Assembly: GCA_022839745.1 (NCBI GenBank)
Contig: JALHJB010000007.1
Span: forward strand, 52,413-116,412
Source: Actinomycetes bacterium
GTDB taxonomy: Bacteria; Actinomycetota; Coriobacteriia; Anaerosomatales; Anaerosomataceae
Length of the DNA: 64,000 nt
Direction of reading: 5' to 3'
The stretch's first letter is position 1. Each line of letters starts with the position of its first letter. Of this stretch, positions 47,002 to 58,000 are shown one piece after another. A program made the translations under genes and the position numbers. The notes under the pieces are model-generated. The model was not told the DNA's origin. It did no database searches and saw nothing but the letters and a program-made list of their open reading frames with translations.

Positions 47002-47772
47002 CTACCAGACCTTCCAGGGCGCAGCACCGGAACCCCAGAGTTCCTCAAGGTGTCGCTTGTCGCGCAGCGTGTCCATCGGCTGCCAGAAGCCGCGGTGTTT
47101 GAAGGCGCCCAGCTGACCCTCCTCCGCAAGTGACTCAAGTGGTGCGCGCTCGAGAATCGTGTCATCGCCCTCGATGCGGTCGAAAACCTCCGGTCCCATC
47201 ACGAAGAAGCCACCGTTTATCCAGTCACCGTCGCCTATCGGCTTTTCACGGAACGACTCAACGGCATCGGTGTCGGCCAGATCCAACGCACCAAAGCGAC
47301 CGAGCGGTTGCACCGCAGTGAGCGTCACCGTTCGCCCGGAGGCACGGTGGAACTCTACGAGTGCGTTGATGTCCACGTCCGCCACGCCGTCGCCGTACGT
47401 GAGCATGAACGACTCGTTGCCGATGTATGACTGGATGCGTTTCACGCGTCCGCCGGTGAGTGTATCCGCGCCAGTGTCCACCAGGGTGACCTTCCACGGC
47501 TCGTTCACGTTCTGGTGAACACACATCTCGTTTGTACGCATGTCGAACGTGACGTCGCAGTTGTGCAGGAAGTAGTTGGAGAAGTACTCCTTGATCATGT
47601 AGCCCTTGTAGCCGAGACACACCACGAATTCATTGAAGCCGTAATGGCTGTAGATCTTCATGATGTGCCACAGGATAGGCTTATCACCGATCTCTGCCAT
47701 CGGCTTAGGCCTGACAGTCGTCTCTTCCGAAAGCCGGGTGCCGAGGCCTCCGGCAAGAATGACCACTTTCAT
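47002..47772 (-). CDS. rfbF: Glucose-1-phosphate cytidylyltransferase
   Basis: 256 residues, the usual length. The signature MKVVILAGGLGTRLSEETTV with RPKPMAEIGDKPILWHIMKI is complete, and YGDGVADVDI, PLGRFGALDL and GDDTILERAPLESLA are family features. It makes CDP-glucose from glucose-1-phosphate and CTP, the entry to the 3,6-dideoxyhexose branch. ATG 47772 has GAGG eight bases upstream. It is the first gene of the CDP-sugar run and of the whole minus run down to 30449, although internal promoters are possible. Confidence 0.96.
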   Translation of the reverse strand: MKVVILAGGLGTRLSEETTVRPKPMAEIGDKPILWHIMKIYSHYGFNEFVVCLGYKGYMIKEYFSNYFLHNCDVTFDMRTNEMCVHQNVNEPWKVTLVDTGADTLTGGRVKRIQSYIGNESFMLTYGDGVADVDINALVEFHRASGRTVTLTAVQPLGRFGALDLADTDAVESFREKPIGDGDWINGGFFVMGPEVFDRIEGDDTILERAPLESLAEEGQLGAFKHRGFWQPMDTLRDKRHLEELWGSGAAPWKVW

Positions 47773-48054
47773 CGCTGCATCCTCTGGCTCGGAGTAACGA
47801 ATCGTTGTCTCTCGGCGAGGCGAACATCGCCGCGCCCGCGGCCATCATCGAACACGAGCACCGCGCTCGATGGCTGCGCCGCAACGCGGTTCATAAGGAT
47901 ATCACGCGAGGGGGAGCTACCGCCCGCCCGGAGCGCTGACCGCGGTCTCGCTCACGCGCCGACCTTGATCCCGCGGGTCGGTGCAGCTGTTTCAATGCTA
48001 CGATATCCGCGGTCAGAATCCGTGAGAATTCCTGTCGCCGCCGGGGGGCAACTG
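47773..48054. other. Divergent intergenic region upstream of rfbF and the GT2 cassette
   Basis: 282 bases without a convincing gene. It serves as leader and promoter DNA for rfbF on the minus strand and for the three-gene cassette on the plus strand. Visible elements are an inverted repeat CCGACC/GGTCGG at 47959-47981 and a possible plus-strand -10 TACGAT at 47999-48004 without a good -35. GATATC occurs twice (about 47897 and 48002). Base composition is less GC-skewed in the middle part. No riboswitch consensus was recognised. Confidence 0.4.
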
Positions 48055-49056
48055 ATGACCGGTTCCGGTCAACCACAACACTCCATCGCCGTCGTGATGC
48101 CGGCCTATAACGAGGCGGCCAACATCCGCGAAGCGATGGGCGCCGTCCCGGCCTGGGTCGATGCGATCTACGTGGTCGACGATGCGAGCAGCGACGACAC
48201 GAGCGATGTCGCCACAGCCGTGGGCGACCCCCGTGCGCGCGTGCTTCGCCACTCGGCCAACCGTGGTGTGGGCGGCGCGATGGTGACCGGCTATCGCGCA
48301 GCACTCGCGGACGGCCACACGATCGTGGTGAAGATGGACTCCGATGGCCAGATGCCCGCAGCCGAGATGGATCGCTTGATCCGCCCTATCCTAACGGGTA
48401 TCGCAGACTACACCAAAGGGAACCGCTTCAAGCTCCCGCGCTCGACCACAGGCATGCCCCCGTCGCGCAAGTTCGGCAGCGTGCTCCTCTCGTTCCTCAC
48501 GAAGATGGCGAGCGGCTACTGGCACATATTCGACTCCCAGTGCGGCTTCACCGCGATCAGGGCGAGCTTTCTCGCGCTGCTCGACCTCGACCGGATCGCC
48601 TCCGACTACTTCTTCGAGAACGACATGCTTATCAAGTTGAACGCGATGGGTGCACGTGTCGTGGATGTCCCGACATCCACGCTCTACGGCAATGAGACCT
48701 CGACGGTCAGCATCCCCAAGATCATCGCGACGTTCCCACCTCGCCTGGTATCCCGCTGGCTCGCGCGGCTGACAGGCAAGTACCTCGTCATCGACTTCGG
48801 GGCCGTGGGGATCCTCGCCTCGGGCGCGGTGATGTGCCTCCTGTTCGGCGGGGTGTTCGGCGGCTATCATTGGTTCCTCTCAGCAACCACCAACCATGTC
48901 GCCTCCACCGGCACCGTGATGATCGCCGTGCTGCCGATTATCATCGGCATCCAGATGTTGCTGCAGGCGTTCGTGATGGAAGTCCTCTCGTCGCCCGGAT
49001 CGGTCGAGACCCGGGCCTACATACAGGAGCTGGTCGTGTCTGGAGAACTCTCATGA
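48055..49056 (+). CDS. Polyprenyl-phosphate glycosyltransferase (GT2) with C-terminal membrane anchors
   Basis: 333 residues from ATG 48055, preceded by GGGGGG at good spacing. The GT-A domain has IAVVMPAYNEAANIREAMGA, YVVDDASSDDTSDVA, NRGVGGAMVTGYRAALADGH and the metal motif VKMDSDGQM. Two C-terminal helices (about 245-270 and 285-305) anchor it. It likely charges polyprenyl phosphate with a sugar. The stop overlaps the EmrE-like gene by ATGA, and that gene overlaps a GT-C gene by GTGA, forming one plus-strand cassette. Confidence 0.92.
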   Translation: MTGSGQPQHSIAVVMPAYNEAANIREAMGAVPAWVDAIYVVDDASSDDTSDVATAVGDPRARVLRHSANRGVGGAMVTGYRAALADGHTIVVKMDSDGQMPAAEMDRLIRPILTGIADYTKGNRFKLPRSTTGMPPSRKFGSVLLSFLTKMASGYWHIFDSQCGFTAIRASFLALLDLDRIASDYFFENDMLIKLNAMGARVVDVPTSTLYGNETSTVSIPKIIATFPPRLVSRWLARLTGKYLVIDFGAVGILASGAVMCLLFGGVFGGYHWFLSATTNHVASTGTVMIAVLPIIIGIQMLLQAFVMEVLSSPGSVETRAYIQELVVSGELS

Positions 49057-49421
49057 CGGGCAACCGTGCTGTCGCGATGCTCGTCGCATCAGTGTGTCTG
49101 AGCGCCGCCGGACAGACGTACCTCAAGCTGGGGCTCAACCGGCTCTCACCAGATGACAAAGCCGTTCTGACGAGCTTCATCAAGGAAGCCGCTCTCACCT
49201 GGCAGATCTGGCTCGGACTCCTGCTGTTCGTGGGTTCCGTCGGCATCTGGATGCTTGTACTGGCAAGCAACGAACTGTCGTGGGGATATCCGATCCTCGG
49301 CCTGTCCTACGTGCTCGTCGCGCTCTCGGGATGGCTTGTGTTCGGCGAGCAGATCAGCGCTCAACGCGCTGTCGGCATCGCACTCGTCATCATCGGTGCG
49401 GTCGTGGTGGGGCGTTCGTGA
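49053..49421 (+). CDS. EmrE-like small membrane protein (lipid-linked sugar flippase subunit candidate)
   Basis: 122 residues with four transmembrane helices. The N-terminal motif SVCLSAAGQTYLKLGLN and the second half LASNELSWGYPILGLSYVLV with FGEQISAQRAVGIALVIIGA match the SMR/EamA half-transporters such as ArnE and ArnF. Context argues against drug export: it lies between a polyprenyl-phosphate glycosyltransferase and a GT-C enzyme with overlapping stops and starts. It probably flips the lipid-linked monosaccharide, doing here what GtrA does in the trio at 38961-41933. Confidence 0.88.
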   Translation: MTGNRAVAMLVASVCLSAAGQTYLKLGLNRLSPDDKAVLTSFIKEAALTWQIWLGLLLFVGSVGIWMLVLASNELSWGYPILGLSYVLVALSGWLVFGEQISAQRAVGIALVIIGAVVVGRS

Positions 49422-50863
49422 GCGGCGTCGAACGCCGCAACGCCACGTGGACCGCACTTGCGGCACTGATCATCGCGCTCGCGGCGTGGCTCCGCTCGAC
49501 GCACTTCGTCGGGATCTGCCGCCTCGACATGTTTCGCTACCTGGAGCTCAGCAACCACGTGCTGAGCGGTGGCTCCCTCTTCAGTGAGAACGTCTTCTAC
49601 GCATCGAGCCGGCTGCCGCTTATCGGCCCGCTCATAGCCTCGAACACCCTCTTCGGGTGGAGTGAGTGGGCATCGGTGGCATGGCCGTTCGTGTGCTCGC
49701 TTGGCACGGTGTTGGTGATGATCCTCCTCGGACGGGAGCTGTGGGGGTGGCGCGCCGGGCTCGTCGCCGGACTGCTGACCGCTCTCATCCCGATCCAGGT
49801 CGAGCTCGGCACCCAGCTCCTCCCCGACCCCATCCAGGGCTTCTTCATCGTGCTCGCGGTCTACTGCGGCGTTTGTGCGGTCACCCGTGACGAGCGCTGG
49901 CGTGCATGGGCGATCGCATCGGGCTTCGCCCTGGGCCTGGCCTATCTCACCCGCATCAACGCCATCATCTTCCTGCCGGGCATCCTCGGCATCGGCTTGA
50001 TCCTGGACCCTCGCCGATCCAAGCGGTCGCTCTGGGCGCTCGCAGGGCTCGCAGGCGCGCTCGTAGGCGCCGCGTTCGTGTTCTTCCTGCTTTCCGGGGA
50101 TCCATTCATCGACGTGCGCCGCACCGCGGAGTTCTACGCCAACTACCAGCGGACCGGCTTCTACGAGCGGGATGCGTCGTTCTTCCAGCTCATGCTTGAA
50201 ACCCCGTCGCTCAGGTGGGTGCTTCCGCTGCTGGCTTCGGGCGTGATCTACGCGGCGGTCGACCGCCAGCGCCGCTCGGTGCTGATGCTCATCTGGGCGT
50301 TCGGGTTCTGGTTCTACCTCGACGTGGTGAGCGCCTGGCACGGGCTCGACAACAGCTACCGGTACGCCGAGCCGCTCGTGGCACCTGCGATCCTGCTCGC
50401 CTCGGCTGCCCTCACACATGCGGCGGAGAACCGCAAGCCGTGGCCCTACTCCCTGATCGCCGCCATCGTCCTCACGCTCACGCTGTCGTCGATGCTGGAG
50501 GTGACACCGGGCGTCGTCAGGAGCTTCACGAAGAACACCCGGTGGACCGCGGTCCGGGCCGTGGCGGACACCCTTGCGCTCGAACAGCCTGCGACGGTGT
50601 GGGTCACCGATCGATGGGATCTCTACGCGCTCAACTACTACAGCGGGTTCGGGTTCGATCGCGACACGCTGAGCGCGCCCGATGCGGCAGTGAACTCCTC
50701 GGCACGCCTCTTCTTCACCGATGAGGTTCCGTACCCGGGTGAACCAGGCACGTTCCTAGTGACCGCTGGCCCCGTTGAGGAGGTCGCGTTCGAGCGCGTC
50801 GCCGGATTCGAACAACGCGACAAGACGCTTACGCTGTGGAGGCGCCTGGCTACGGCCGAGTGA
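49418..50863 (+). CDS. GT-C / GT39-like membrane glycosyltransferase (ArnT-like)
   Basis: 481 residues from GTG 49418, overlapping the previous stop as GTGA. About eleven helices in the first 370 residues and a soluble C-terminal domain. The early loop carries GICRLDMFRYLELSNHVLSG with Asp and the Y-x-x-L pattern of the PMT_2/ArnT group, and AYLTRINAIIFLPG is also typical. It should transfer a sugar from the lipid carrier to a glycan, lipid or protein at the outer face. With the two genes before it, this makes a complete transfer cassette. It ends 38 bases from galU, convergent. Confidence 0.88.
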   Translation: MSGVERRNATWTALAALIIALAAWLRSTHFVGICRLDMFRYLELSNHVLSGGSLFSENVFYASSRLPLIGPLIASNTLFGWSEWASVAWPFVCSLGTVLVMILLGRELWGWRAGLVAGLLTALIPIQVELGTQLLPDPIQGFFIVLAVYCGVCAVTRDERWRAWAIASGFALGLAYLTRINAIIFLPGILGIGLILDPRRSKRSLWALAGLAGALVGAAFVFFLLSGDPFIDVRRTAEFYANYQRTGFYERDASFFQLMLETPSLRWVLPLLASGVIYAAVDRQRRSVLMLIWAFGFWFYLDVVSAWHGLDNSYRYAEPLVAPAILLASAALTHAAENRKPWPYSLIAAIVLTLTLSSMLEVTPGVVRSFTKNTRWTAVRAVADTLALEQPATVWVTDRWDLYALNYYSGFGFDRDTLSAPDAAVNSSARLFFTDEVPYPGEPGTFLVTAGPVEEVAFERVAGFEQRDKTLTLWRRLATAE

Positions 50864-50901
50864 CCCCGACTGTGGCGTCACTCATCGTTCGGCTCCGAGA
50901 G

Positions 50902-51765
50902 CTACACGACCGTCTCGCCGAGGATGCGCTCCAGGCTCTCGCGCAGAGGCGAGCCGAACTCCTCGGTCTCCAGTGCCAGCGTGATGTTGGCCTCGAGCCA
51001 TGACAGGATGTTGCCCGTATCGAACCCAGGGCTGTCCATGGTGACCGCGTAGATCTCCTCGTGCTTCAGCAGCTCACGCAGCGCGTCGGTGAGTTGGATC
51101 TCGCCGCCCCTGCCGGCCTCCACATGCGGGAGAAGCTCCATCACCTTCGGCGTGAGCAGGTACCGGCCGAAGATGGCGAGGTTCGACGGCGCTTCATTGG
51201 CCGGTGGCTTCTCCACCAGGTCGGTGATCTCCCATACGCCCGGCTCCACCTCACGCCCGGCGACCACCCCGTAACGGCTCACGTACTCGCGTTCCACGGG
51301 CTGCACGGCGATCACAGAGGCGCCGTACTTCTCGTGGACTTCCTTGAGCCGCGGCAAGCAGGTGCCCTGCGGCACGATCACATCGCCGAGGAGCACGTAG
51401 AACGGCTGATCCAGCGTGTGCGGCGCCGCGCACAGAACGGCATGGCCGAGCCCGCGCGGGCGACCTTGCCGCACGTAGAAGACATTGGCGAGCTCCGGGA
51501 TCTGACGCACCTGGCGCAGCTTGTCGATGCTGCCCGAGCGTTCGAGCAGGTCCTCGAGTTCCGCCGAGCGGTCGAAGTGGTCCTCGATGGCCCGCTTACC
51601 GCGACCGGTCACGATGAGCACGTCATCGGCCGCGGCGGCGACGGCCTCCTCGACCACGTACTGGATGACCGGCTTGTTCACGACCGGCAGCATCTCCTTG
51701 GGCTGCTCCTTCGTCACGGGAAGGAACCGCGTGCCCAAACCGCCCGCCGGGATGATCGCCTTCAT
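50902..51765 (-). CDS. galU: UTP-glucose-1-phosphate uridylyltransferase
   Basis: 287 residues from ATG 51765, eight bases after GGAG; ATG 51771 is too close to that site. The GalU signature MKAIIPAGGLGTRFLPVTKE with QPKEMLPVVNKPVIQYVVEE is complete, followed by FYVRQGRPRGLGHAVLCA, LLGDVIVP, ITDLVEKP and GGEIQLTDALREL. It makes UDP-glucose for the glycosyltransferases here. It is a single gene with its own promoter, facing the GT cassette. Confidence 0.96.
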   Translation of the reverse strand: MKAIIPAGGLGTRFLPVTKEQPKEMLPVVNKPVIQYVVEEAVAAAADDVLIVTGRGKRAIEDHFDRSAELEDLLERSGSIDKLRQVRQIPELANVFYVRQGRPRGLGHAVLCAAPHTLDQPFYVLLGDVIVPQGTCLPRLKEVHEKYGASVIAVQPVEREYVSRYGVVAGREVEPGVWEITDLVEKPPANEAPSNLAIFGRYLLTPKVMELLPHVEAGRGGEIQLTDALRELLKHEEIYAVTMDSPGFDTGNILSWLEANITLALETEEFGSPLRESLERILGETVV

Positions 51766-51815
51766 CTGCATCTCTCCTCTGCCCCGCCGATGCGGAGACT
51801 CTGGAACGCATGACA

Positions 51816-51836
51816 CGGCACGGGAGTCCCGTGCCG
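51816..51836 (-). repeat. Perfect inverted repeat in galU leader
   Basis: Nine-base arms CGGCACGGG and CCCGTGCCG flank a three-base loop, about 50 bases before the galU start and just after its likely promoter. There is no T-run, so a leader hairpin or operator is more likely than a terminator. Confidence 0.55.
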
Positions 51837-51845
51837 CTCGCATCC

Positions 51846-51873
51846 AGCCTACACCACCACGCGCCGACTGCAA
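51846..51873 (-). promoter_or_regulatory. galU: Candidate galU promoter
   Basis: On the minus strand TTGCAG (51873-51868), a 16-base spacer and TAGGCT (51851-51846) fit the TTGnnn / TAGRRT promoter type common in actinobacteria. Transcription would start near 51839 and the leader would include the hairpin at 51816-51836. Confidence 0.4.
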
Positions 51874-51972
51874 GCAGGAGCCGCGCGGCTGACCAGGGCG
51901 AGCACAACGGCATAGGCCCACCTCACGTCATCGCCGGATCGCCGACGCCGCCAGCACGGTACCGCACACATA

Positions 51973-52001
51973 GGAAGGGGCCGCACGTGGCGGCCCCTTC
52001 C
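51973..52001 (-). terminator. Hairpin downstream of the giant surface-protein gene
   Basis: Perfect 12-base arms GGAAGGGGCCGC (51973-51984) and GCGGCCCCTTCC (51990-52001) with a five-base loop lie 17 bases after the stop of the 3270-residue gene. The T-tract on the minus strand is weak, but stem strength and position support transcription termination. Because it is symmetrical it could also block plus-strand reading. Confidence 0.7.
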
Positions 52002-52018
52002 GCGATGCTCGCACACCG

Positions 52019-55000
52019 CTACTGCAGCAGCTGGCGCACCGTGGTGGGAATCGCCGGCGCCAGCGCGCCGGTGCCGCCGAAGAACTCGGCACTCTCGATC
52101 GTGGCCTTGTTCGCGGTGATGAGACTCGCCGTAGGCGCCGAAAGCATGCTGGGACGGGTCAGCAGCAGCAGCCCGTGCTTGTAGCCCATGACCGCACCGC
52201 CGGCAAGCGCGTCCGGGAAGTTCTCGCCCGACGCCAGGCCGATGTCCACCATCGGGATCGCCCATGTCGTCATCGCGTTGCGCACGACAACAGCTCCGGT
52301 GAGATACCGGTCCGCGCCGGCCCAGCGCTCCACGCCGACGCCGGGAAGCGCATCCACCGCAGCCTCGACGGCGGGCGCAACGGCCCCGGTGCCACCGGTT
52401 ATGTACACCTTGTCTGTACCGGTCGTGGTGAAGAAGCCGCGCGCCTCGGCACTGAGCGCCGCTGTGGCGGTGAGCAGCACCGGCACCTTCTCCTGCGCGG
52501 CGATCGAGGAAACCGCAAGCGCATCGGCGAAGGAGTCGCCGCGCACCAGGAACGCTTCTGCGGTGCTCGCCCCGAGCGCCACCGCCTCATCAGCGATCAT
52601 GCGTGCCGTGAGGTACCGGTTGGCACCGGAGAGTCGCTCGACTTCGATGGCGCCGAGGGCCTTGATCGCCGTCTCGATAGCCGGTGAGACCACGCCAGTG
52701 CCGCCCACGATGTAGACCTTGGTGACGCCGAGTTCCGTGAGCGCATCGGCGGTGGCCCGCGGAAGCGTGGCTGTCTCGGTGAGCAGGATCGGGCCGTTCA
52801 CCGCACCGGCGAGCGGTGATGCCGCAAGCGCGTCGGGGAAGTCATAGCCATAGGCGACGACCGCGGTGGCCGCACCCGCCGGGAACGCGTCGAGGGCCGC
52901 CTGAGCGGCGGTGTCGAACCGTAGCGCTCCGGCAACGCGCGCGTAGTCCACGTCTCCCACCGTCTCCCACACCACGCCGTTGTAGACGTAGGTGGCCGTG
53001 ACCGTGAGATCGCTTGTGATCACGCCGAAGCCAACGTCCCAGCCCGCGAACGTGTAACCCGTACGCGTGGGCTGCGCTGGCGCCGTGGCGGCACCGCCCT
53101 CGGGTACCTCCTCGGACTTGAGCACCGTGCCGTCCCAGTCACGGAACGTGACAGTGTACAGCGTGGGCGCCTCGGTCGTGATGCTCACAGGCTCGCTGAG
53201 CGGACCCTCGTTGCCCGCTTTGTCGATCGCGCGCACGGTGAAGATGTACGTTGTCCCCGGCGCCAGACCCGCGGCGTCGAAGCTCGTGCCGAGCACCTCG
53301 TCGGCCACCGATCCATCACGGTACACGCGGTACCGCGCGATGCCGCTGGTGTCACCGGTAACAGCGCTCCACCAGAAGCTCGCGGTGGTCTGGCCCAGAG
53401 CCATCCCGCCCGCACCGCCAGGCGCGGCCGGAGCAACGCTGTCGACCTTGATGTCCTGCGACTTCCAGGCTTCGGTGTTGCCGTAGTCATCGGCGCCATG
53501 CCACCAGAGGGTGTTCGTGCCCTGGGCCGGCGGCTGGAAGCCAACGGTATACGTGGTCGTGACGCCCTCGCCCCAGCGATACACGATCCAGTCGAGATCG
53601 GTCGCCGTGGAGCCGAGGGTGATGGTGGGCACCGTCTTGAACCAGCCGTTGGTGCCGTCGGGCGCCGCCGGTGCCGTGGACGCCGTGGTCGTGGGCGCGA
53701 CAGTGTCGATCACCACCGTGATCGTCTCCGTGTATGCCGAGGTCAGACCCGCGCCGTTACGTGCAATCAGCTTGAACGTGTAGGTGCCGTCCGGCAGGGA
53801 GTTGATCGTATATGAGGTCAACGCTGCCCCGATGAGCCCGCTGCCCGATTGCGGCCCCGCCTGCACGTACGTGTAGCTCGCGATGCCGCTCTCGGCGTCG
53901 CTTGAAGCGCTCCACGTCAGCGTCACCGAACTCGGGCCGCTCCGCTCCGCGGTGAAGTCGCCGGGGGTGCTTGGCGCCGTCTCATCGAGCTTGAACGTCT
54001 GCGTCGGCTTGGGAGTCTCCGTGTTCTCCGACGCGTCCGCCGACCAGTACGTGAGCACGTTCTCACCCACGGGCGGCTGGAAGCTGTCCGTGTACTCGAG
54101 CGGCTCATCGGTGCCCCACTGGTACCACGTGGTGGCCGGTTCATCCGGCGTCAGTGTGATCGAGGGTGGAGCCGTGTACCAATCATCCTGGCCGAGTGTC
54201 CCGCCCGTGACCTGGATCGCCGTCGTCGGCGCCGTGGTGTCCGCAAGCGTTGCCTCATCGGCGGACGCACTCTCGAGACCCTCATTGCCCGCCTGATCGT
54301 AGGCCGACACCGTGAAACTGTAGAGCGTCTCGGGCGCGAGCCCCGTCACCTGGTAGGCCGTGGTGGTCACCGCGGTCACGAACGACCCGTCCTGGTAGAT
54401 ACGGTAGCCGTACACGCCGCTGGTGTCGTCGGCGGCCGCGCTCCATTCAAGGTCGATCGCCGACTCGCTCACCGCGATCGCGCTGAGTCCGGTCACCTGA
54501 TCGGGTGCAACCGTGTCCACCTTGAAGGAGAGCGTCTTGGCTGGCGTCTCGGTGTTCCAGTCGTCTGCCGAGTAGTACGCGAGCGTGCCGCTCCCCTCGC
54601 CTGCCGAAAGCCATGTGGTGTACTCGGCGAACTCATCGGCACCCCAGCGATACCACGTGGTGGCCTCCGGGTCGTCACACGACAGCGTGATCGACGGTGC
54701 GGTCACATACCACCCGTTCTCACCATCAGGCGCCACAGGCGCCACGATCGCCGTGGTCTCAGGTGCGTCGGCATCCACCCACACGTAGTCGCTCGGGCTG
54801 TAGAGCGATGTGTTGCCCGCCATGTCCACGGCGGCCACCTTCACGTACAGGTCTCCCGTGGCAAGACCCTCGAACAGGTAGCTCTCGTCGACGATGTCAT
54901 CGGCCGCGAGATCCCACGTCGTGCTATCCGAAGAGGTCCAGAGCTCGTAGTGGCTGAGCCCGCTGTCCTCGTCGAGCGACGCGCCCCAGGTAGCCGTGAC

Positions 55001-58000
55001 CTGAGCTGCCCCCGTTTGCGAGATGCTCATCGTGAGCGGAGTGTTTGGCGACAGCGGGTCGTACATGAAGTCCCGCGTGCCGTGCTCGCTCTCGTTGTTC
55101 ATCGGGTCGATCGCCCAGTATGAGAGCGTCGACGTGCCAGCGGGAGGCTCGATCGGCTCGGTGTACTCCTGCGGGTCGTTGGCCCCCCACTGGTACCAGA
55201 TGGTCGCGGTCGGGTCGTCGGTGGTGAGCGTGATCGACGGTGCGGTCACGTACCACCCGTTCCCGCCGTCCGGGGTCGCTGGATCGACCGTGATGTCGAT
55301 CGAGGGCGCCTCGGAATCCGCCGGAGTCATCACGGCATCCGCCCCCGTGAAGCTGCTGCCCGGAAGCATCGAGTGCTGGCTCGCATCGATCGGCGCGTAG
55401 ACGCCGTCGTAGTACTGCACCGCGTACATACCGGTCGGATCGCTGAACTCGATGATGAAGATCACGCCCGTCGGCACAGGGAGGAAGTACGCGCCGGTCT
55501 CGTCGGTCGTGCCGAACTGCGTTCCCGCAGGCTCCCAGCGCTCGCCGAGCTCATCCCGGATCAGTGCCCGGACCTCGATACCCGCAAGCGGAGCGCTTTC
55601 AGGATCAGTCACGAGGCCGGATACCCGCGCGGCCTCGGTGAGCGTCGCGTCTGCTGTCGCGACTTCGCCGGCAGCCACACCAATCATCATCGCCTCGCTG
55701 GCCAACAGTGCATCGTCGTAGTACTCGCTTGCATAGACGCCTGAGTCGTCGTAGAAGGCCACCGCATACTGTCCCGGAGGCAGCGGGCCAGAGCTGAAGC
55801 CGCCCGCCTCATCGATGCCGCCCCAGCCGCCATGGATCCAGTCCACAGGCTCAAGGTGCCAGTCGACACCCTCCTCGCCCACAGGCCGGTAGATGGTCAC
55901 ACCGATGTTCTCGTACGTTCCCGCCGGGTCGAGTGTGACCGTGCCCGTGATGCGTCCGCCCTGCGCGAGGGTGAAATCGATGCCCGACTGCGGGGCGTTC
56001 ACCGGCGTCGCCTCGGCGAATCCGGGCGCCTCCTGCCACCATTCCTCGAGATGGCTGCCCATGAATTCAGCGGCGAAGACATACAGATCGTCCTCCGGCC
56101 TGAGCCCATCGATGCGGTAGTAGCCCGAGCCGTCGGTCATGACCGAACGCTCGATATCTCGCCAGTCGTTCTCGCCGCCGGTCGCCACCGCGGCGCGGAC
56201 CTCGATCCCCTCGAGCGGTGTGCCGGGATCGCCGTCGTCATACACGTGGCCTTCGATCGCGGCGGCCTCGCTCAGCACGGCCGTGTCGACCGATACCTGC
56301 TCGCCAAGCGTGGTGACCGTGATCGTCGCGGCCAGGCTGAGAGCCGGCTGGTCGTTGTAGTACTCGCCCGCGTACGGTGACGCCTCCGGTGGAGCAAACG
56401 CGATCCGGTAGTCACCCGGATACAGTCCGCCCACGCGGTAGTCGCCATTCTCGTCCGTGCTGCCCTGCACGCCATGGAAGCTGCCCCACCAGTCGTCCCA
56501 TCCCACATCGGTGGGCGCGAACAGCATCACTTCAACACCCTCGAGGGGCTGACCGAGCGCGTTCTCCACATGGCCGGTGATGTAGCCCCCTGTCGACAGA
56601 TCGAAGTCGCAGACTGTCGGCTCCTCCGGAGGTGGCAGGACGAACACGTCGTCACCGGTATGCCAATCACCGGTCCCGGTGCCGTCTGTGGTCCACATCG
56701 TCCACGTGTACGTGCCGAAGTAGTCACCTGCCTGCACGAGATATGCCACGCCCGGCCTGAGGCCGGAGATCGTGTAACGACCCTGGTCGTCGGTCTCGGC
56801 GTAGAAGTGCTGGTCCCACTGGTCGGTTGCCCCGTTGTATGCACCGGCCGAGACCGGCGCGCCCACAAGCGGGATACCGTCGCCGCTCACGATCCCGGTG
56901 ATGCTGCCAGCGGGTGAAAGAATCGCGTCGATGCCATTGGCAGGTGTGTCGATCGATGCGGTGACCTCGTCGCCCCACATCCACGACGAGGCATCCATGT
57001 ACGCCTGCGCGGCCCAGGTGCCGGTCCAGTCACTGAACCACACCCTGCACAGGGAGCCATCGACCAATCCGCCGAAGCGGTACGTGCCGTCTTCCTCGGT
57101 CTGCGTCCATCCGCTGTAGTCCCACCACTCACCGTTGTAGGTGTAGAGTTCGACATCGATGCCGGCGAGCTCCTGAGGACCGCTGCCGTCATCACCATAG
57201 ACGATGCCGCTCAACGTCGCCGCCGGATCGAGGTACACGTCAACGCCGGTCACGGTCCCGCCGTTTCCGGAGAAGTCCACCGGAAGCGACGCCTCCCAAT
57301 CGGTCGTCCCTTGCGACGTGCCGTCGTAGAACTTCATCCCGTGGTTCCCGGCGTCGTCCCAGAACTGCACGATGTAGGATCCAGGCGGCAGACCGCCGAG
57401 GTCGTACGTGCCCTCCGCTCCGGGCTCGGAGCTCGTCATGGTCCATGAGACGTGCTCGTAGTAGCCAGTGTCACGGTCATAGATGCCCGCCGCGACGGTC
57501 ATACCGCCAAGCGGGCCATCCGCCGAATCGACCGTTCCCTGGATATGGTTCGCGGGGTCGAGCATGACCACGCCGACCGGGTTGTCGCCAGCGGCGAGCG
57601 GTCCGACATCGGCTCCCGCGTCCACCGTCAACGCGTTGTCGTAGTACTCATATGCCCATGCACCGGTTTGATCCTGGAACAGGAGCCTGAACGTCTCCCC
57701 GGGCTCGAAGACGCCGAGCGTGAATCGGCCGTCCGATTCCGTCCGGACGGAACGGTGCCACTGCGCGTCCCACCATCCGCCGTCTCCGCCGTCACTCTGC
57801 CAGAACACCGGGACGACATCGATCTCACCGATTCCCGAGATCCCATCGGACTCGGTCACGGCGCCGCTCACCGTGGCACCGACCATCATCTGTGCGTCGA
57901 TGCCCGATGTCGTCTCACCCGAGCCGAGGAACTCGACCGGAGTCGCCAGCTGGATGTCGCGCGTGCCGGGTTCAGCAGTCGAGTAGTACTGGTCGAGATA

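Noticed and set aside
49053..49421. Multidrug efflux SMR transporter
   Set aside because: Overlaps with a polyprenyl-phosphate glycosyltransferase and a GT-C gene point to a lipid-linked sugar flippase.
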